A stretch of DNA of 9,904 nt from Alphaproteobacteria bacterium (GTDB lineage Bacteria; Pseudomonadota; Alphaproteobacteria; UBA828). Numbering within the stretch: the first letter of the stretch is position 1; each line of letters starts with the position of its first letter. The DNA lies in the NCBI GenBank assembly GCA_029937205.1, contig JAPYQV010000064.1:1-9904 (forward strand), written 5' to 3'. The notes beneath the pieces were generated by a model. It did no database searches. It was not told the DNA's origin and saw only the letters and a list, made by a program, of their open reading frames with translations. The position numbers and the translations under genes were made by a program. Below, piece after piece: positions 7,007 through 9,904 of the stretch.

Positions 7007-8008
7007 ATGTTGCCTCGGATTAGCGTGTTCTCACTCGGCGGCACCATTGCCATGGGTGCCTCGGCGCCGGGCAAGGGGGTCTCGCTCTCCCATTCGGCGG
7101 CAATGCTGGTGGATGCGGTGCCGGCCTTGGCCGAGATCGCCGAAATCGATGCTTCGTCCTTTCGCCAACTGCCGAGCCCCGATATCACCCTTGACGATCT
7201 CGCCGCCCTGGCACGCGAGATCGATCGACGCCTGGACGATGGTGTGCGCGGCATTGTCGTCACCCAAGGCACCGACACAATCGAGGAATCGGCCTTTGTC
7301 ATCGACCGTTTGGTGCACAAGGACGCGCCGGTGGTCTTTACCGGCGCAATGCGCAATCCGACCATGCCCGGCCCCGACGGTCCCGCCAATCTCCACCACG
7401 CCGTGATCACCGCGTTGGAACAGCAGGCGCACGGCATCGGCACGCTGGTGGTGTTGAACGATGAAATCCACGCCGCGCGCTATGTGCAAAAACTCCACAC
7501 CACCAACCCGGCGGCGTTCCAATCAAGCCCGGCTGGCCCGGTCGGCTGGATTCTCGAAGGCCGTGCACATATTGCCATGCGGCCGAGCGGGCGTTATCCG
7601 ATCACCCTACGGGCGGATGCCAAGCCGGTGCGCGTGGCCCGCCTCACGGCCGGCCTGGGCGAGGACGGCACGCTGATCGATCTCGCGCTCGGCGCCGGCT
7701 ATGATGGTATTGTTATCGAAGCGACCGGCGGCGGCCATGTGCCGAAAGCCATGATTGCGGCGCTGGCCCGGGCGGTGAAGAAAATACCGCTAGTCTATGC
7801 CTCGCGCACCCGGCACGGTGAGACCATGCGCGCGACCTATGATTTTCCCGGTGCCGAGACCGATTTGCTCGACCGCGGCCTGATCGCCGCCGGCTGGCTC
7901 GGTGGCATCCGGGCGCGGCTGTTGTTAACCTTGCTCCTCAGCGCCGGTGCAGGGCGCGACGAGATCGCGCAATCCTTCGACGATTGGCGCTATCCGTTCG
8001 GGCGCTAG
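7007..8008 (+). CDS. L-asparaginase-family amidohydrolase (cytoplasmic)
   Basis: Member of the asparaginase/glutaminase family (Asn or related amide to acid plus ammonia), 333 residues with no signal peptide. The nucleophile motif is LGGTIA with Thr13; the second motif is TQGTDT with Thr89-Asp90; Lys162 lies in YVQKLHTT; and PSPD (56-59) supplies the substrate-binding Ser. These match the two catalytic Thr, Asp and Lys of E. coli AnsB. The mobile loop between GGTIA and DAVPAL is about 20 residues and has no Tyr, whereas AnsB has Tyr25 there. The true substrate may therefore be another amide. GGTGA at 6996-7000 is a plausible ribosome site. The 71-base gap after the ATPase gene shows no terminator, so read-through from the transporter operon is possible; the gene also lies just 18 bases before the reductase. 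Confidence 0.85.
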   Translation: MLPRISVFSLGGTIAMGASAPGKGVSLSHSAAMLVDAVPALAEIAEIDASSFRQLPSPDITLDDLAALAREIDRRLDDGVRGIVVTQGTDTIEESAFVIDRLVHKDAPVVFTGAMRNPTMPGPDGPANLHHAVITALEQQAHGIGTLVVLNDEIHAARYVQKLHTTNPAAFQSSPAGPVGWILEGRAHIAMRPSGRYPITLRADAKPVRVARLTAGLGEDGTLIDLALGAGYDGIVIEATGGGHVPKAMIAALARAVKKIPLVYASRTRHGETMRATYDFPGAETDLLDRGLIAAGWLGGIRARLLLTLLLSAGAGRDEIAQSFDDWRYPFGR

Positions 8009-8014
8009 GCCGGT

Positions 8015-8020
8015 CTGGAG
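8015..8020 (+). promoter_or_regulatory. Ribosome binding site of the reductase gene
   Basis: CTGGAG lies 6 bases before the ATG at 8027. The nearer ATG at 8023 is out of frame and meets a stop after three codons, so 8027 is the start. Confidence 0.6.
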
Positions 8021-8026
8021 TTATGC

Positions 8027-9040
8027 ATGTTTGAGATTTCCATAGAAGGCCAGGAACAAAAATTTACCTGCAGCGGTGACGACAGCCTGTTGCGCGCCGG
8101 TCTGCGTGCCGGTTTGGGCCTGCCCTACGAGTGCAACGCGGGTTCCTGCGGCAGCTGCAAATTCCAACTTCGGAGTGGCACAGTCGAGGATTTATGGCCG
8201 GATGCGCCGGGGCTAACGGAACGTGACAGACGCAAGGAACGCAAGCTCGCCTGCCAAAGCCGTCCCGTCGGCGACTGCACCATCAAAATTCGCCTCGATC
8301 CGGCCTGCGTGCCGCATATCACGCCGCTGCGCCAATCGCTAAGGTTCGCCGGCAGTACGGCCATCACCCACGACATAACAGAATTTCACTTCAAAAGTGA
8401 AATCCCAGCGGAATTCCTACCGGGCCAATACGCGCTGTTGCGCCTGCCGGGTGTGGGCAGTCTGCGCGCCTATTCCATGGCCAATCTCGCCAATGAGTCT
8501 GGCGATTGGCAGTTTCAAATCAAGAACATGCCGGGCGGTGCGGGCAGCCAGGCGCTGTTTGGTGGCGAGCTAATATCGGGGAGCGAAATCGAGCTGGATG
8601 GCCCCTACGGCCTCGCCTATCTGCGCCAGAGCCCGCGCGATATCGTCTGCATTGCCGGCGGCTCGGGCCTCTCGCCGATGATCTCCATCGCCCGCGGTGT
8701 GGCGGCGGACGCTGGCTTCGCCGAACGCCGTTTGCATTTTTTCTTCGGCGGCCGGCAGCCGCGCGATATTTGCGGCGAGGACATGCTGCGCGAATTGCCC
8801 GGATACGCCGCGCGCATGACCTATCACGCCAGTATCTCCGATCCCGATTTGACTGACTCTTCCTGGACCGGGCCAACCGGTTTCGTGCACGAACTGGCAG
8901 CGGAAACACTGGAGGGCGCGCTCGCGGACTATGAGTTTTATTTCGCCGGCCCGCCGGTCATGGCTGAAGCGGTACAGCGCATGCTGATGATCGGTCACAA
9001 GGTGCCGTTCGATCAGCTCCATTTCGACCGCTTTTTCTAA
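8027..9040 (+). CDS. NAD(P)H-dependent FAD/[2Fe-2S] oxygenase reductase
   Basis: Single-chain electron-transfer reductase of the type that serves multicomponent aromatic oxygenases (phenol hydroxylase DmpP, toluene and xylene monooxygenase, aniline dioxygenase reductases), 337 residues. The N-terminal plant-type ferredoxin domain (about 1-92) has Cys36, Cys41, Cys44 and Cys76 as cluster ligands. The FAD-binding domain has RAYS at 147-150. The NAD(P)-binding domain has GGSGLSPM at 211-218 and the terminal pattern YFAGPPVM (305-312) ending in FDRFF. It transfers electrons from NAD(P)H through FAD to the iron-sulfur cluster. No oxygenase component is in the window, so the partner is unknown: an oxygenase encoded downstream or elsewhere, or the ferredoxin encoded 6 bases after its stop. 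A 9-bp inverted repeat at 8383-8403 lies in the linker between the first two domains. Confidence 0.9.
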   Translation: MFEISIEGQEQKFTCSGDDSLLRAGLRAGLGLPYECNAGSCGSCKFQLRSGTVEDLWPDAPGLTERDRRKERKLACQSRPVGDCTIKIRLDPACVPHITPLRQSLRFAGSTAITHDITEFHFKSEIPAEFLPGQYALLRLPGVGSLRAYSMANLANESGDWQFQIKNMPGGAGSQALFGGELISGSEIELDGPYGLAYLRQSPRDIVCIAGGSGLSPMISIARGVAADAGFAERRLHFFFGGRQPRDICGEDMLRELPGYAARMTYHASISDPDLTDSSWTGPTGFVHELAAETLEGALADYEFYFAGPPVMAEAVQRMLMIGHKVPFDQLHFDRFF

Positions 9041-9046
9041 TCCATC

Positions 9047-9346
9047 ATGTCGGCCGAATTCAGCATCACTGTTGAAGATTCGGGCGAACGTTTCACTTGC
9101 CCCGATGGCGAGCGCGTGCTGATCGCCATGGAGAAGCAGGGGTTGCGCCATATTCCAATCGGCTGCCGCGGCGGCGGCTGCGGCACCTGCCGGGTTCGCG
9201 TTCTCAGCGGCACCTACCGCACGCGAAAAATGAGCCGGGCCCATGTGAGCGAAGCGGACGAGCGCGCCGGAATTGTCCTCGCCTGCCGCCTGATCCCCGA
9301 GAGCGATCTTGCCCTCAGGCTTGCAGGCGGCGGTGAGGGCGTGTGA
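9047..9346 (+). CDS. XylT/DmpQ-like [2Fe-2S] ferredoxin that reactivates catechol 2,3-dioxygenase
   Basis: Small plant-type ferredoxin of 99 residues. The cluster ligands are Cys40, Cys45, Cys48 (GCRGGGCGTCRV) and Cys80. The segments GCRGGGCG and KMSRAHVSEAD are hallmarks of the XylT group encoded beside meta-cleavage dioxygenases. In the characterised members the protein reduces the ferric iron of oxidatively inactivated catechol 2,3-dioxygenase back to ferrous iron, protecting it against substituted catechols. The position directly before a catechol 2,3-dioxygenase gene agrees with this role. No ribosome site is visible before the ATG; with the reductase stop 6 bases upstream, translation is probably coupled. 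Confidence 0.93.
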   Translation: MSAEFSITVEDSGERFTCPDGERVLIAMEKQGLRHIPIGCRGGGCGTCRVRVLSGTYRTRKMSRAHVSEADERAGIVLACRLIPESDLALRLAGGGEGV

Positions 9347-9363
9347 AATAGAGAGCAGGGAAC

Positions 9364-9370
9364 AGGGAGG
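9364..9370 (+). promoter_or_regulatory. Strong ribosome binding site of the dioxygenase gene
   Basis: AGGGAGG lies 8 bases before the ATG at 9379. The ATG at 9371 directly after it is in another frame and stops after five codons. This is the best Shine-Dalgarno match in the window, consistent with high expression of the dioxygenase. Confidence 0.7.
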
Positions 9371-9378
9371 ATGAATCC

Positions 9379-9904
9379 ATGGCTTTAACAGGTGTTCTGC
9401 GCGCGGGCTTCGTGCAAATTCGAGTGCTCGAGATGGACGAGGCGCTGGCCCATTATGTCGGCCATATCGGCCTGGAACTGGTCGACAAGGCCGATGACGG
9501 GCGCGTTTATCTCAAAGGCTATGACGAATTCGACCGTCACAGCATCGTTTTGCGCGAAGCCGATGCGCCGGGCGTGGATGTGATGGCGTTCAAGGTTGCG
9601 CGCGATTCCGATCTCGACGGTTTCGAGAAGCGCATCGTGGATTTCGGCCTTGAGGTCGATACCGTAGCGGCCGGCGAACAACCCGGTCTCGGGCGGCGCA
9701 TCGGCTTTACCCTGGTTACCGGCCACCGCATCGAGCTCTATGCCGAGGCCGAGCGCTCCGACAACGGGCCGTTCATTGAAAATCCCGATATCTGGCGTGA
9801 CGATCCGCGCGGCATGCGCGCGCTGGGATTTGACCATTGTCTGCTCTACGGCCCGAATGTCGCCGAGGTCACGCGCTTTTTCACCGAGGTGCTCGATTTC
9901 AACC
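9379..9904 (+). CDS. Catechol 2,3-dioxygenase (extradiol, XylE/DmpB type), 3' truncated by window
   Basis: Extradiol ring-cleavage enzyme that opens catechol with oxygen to 2-hydroxymuconic semialdehyde, the central step of the meta pathway. The first 175 codons are present and the frame is open at the window end; XylE has just over 300 residues. The N-terminal vicinal-oxygen-chelate domain reads RAGFVQIRVLEMDEALAHYV, followed by GRVYLKGYDEFDRHSIVLRE and GHRIELYAE, all closely like XylE and DmpB. His153 in LGFDHCLLYG corresponds to the first iron ligand of XylE, His153; the other two ligands (His214 and Glu265 in XylE) lie beyond the window. It is encoded just after its presumed reactivating ferredoxin, 32 bases away. 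Activity on substituted catechols cannot be judged. Confidence 0.93.
   Translation, partial: MALTGVLRAGFVQIRVLEMDEALAHYVGHIGLELVDKADDGRVYLKGYDEFDRHSIVLREADAPGVDVMAFKVARDSDLDGFEKRIVDFGLEVDTVAAGEQPGLGRRIGFTLVTGHRIELYAEAERSDNGPFIENPDIWRDDPRGMRALGFDHCLLYGPNVAEVTRFFTEVLDFN

Noticed and set aside
8570..9244. Long minus-strand ORF opposite the reductase and ferredoxin
   Set aside because: It runs antisense through two clearly conserved + strand genes with intact cluster and FAD/NAD motifs; it is a high-GC shadow frame.

Overview
The window reads as proteobacterial chromosome, most likely from an alphaproteobacterium. This is inferred from moderately high GC, the styles of the ABC transporter and ferredoxin proteins, and tightly packed same-strand genes; no 16S or tRNA gene is present to confirm it. 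All confident genes are on the + strand. No mobile element, CRISPR array, RNA gene or clear intrinsic terminator was found.

Region 1 (1-890) is a MalG-type ABC permease that closes an upstream transporter cluster lying outside the window. Region 2 (891-1157) is an intergenic stretch that probably carries the promoter for the next operon. It also contains an antisense reading frame that looks like the tail of a protein. Region 3 (1158-6935) is a complete five-gene ABC importer operon of the carbohydrate (CUT1) type: Tat-exported solute-binding protein, MalF-type permease, MalG-type permease and two different MalK-like ATPases. A strong 12-bp GC hairpin lies within the first codons of the MalF-type permease. 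The MalG-type permease is clearly paralogous to the one in region 1.

Region 4 (7007-8008) is an L-asparaginase-family amidohydrolase. Region 5 (8027-9904) is an aromatic meta-cleavage module: an FAD/[2Fe-2S] oxygenase-type reductase, a small XylT-like ferredoxin and the first 175 codons of a catechol 2,3-dioxygenase cut by the window end. In characterised pathways the XylT-type ferredoxin re-reduces the active-site iron of the oxidised dioxygenase; the adjacent reductase may feed it or an unseen oxygenase.

The most notable signal is in the two ATPases. The first keeps Walker A, Q-loop, Walker B and H-loop but has lost the LSGGQ signature (LGASE). The second keeps Walker A, Walker B and signature (FSGGE) but has Q-loop Gln to Asp and H-loop His to Pro. 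In a head-to-tail heterodimer these changes all fall on the same nucleotide site, leaving one fully consensus site and one degenerate site. Such asymmetry is well known in heterodimeric exporters and is not usual for MalK-type importers, which are normally homodimers. The transported substrate cannot be read from the sequence.
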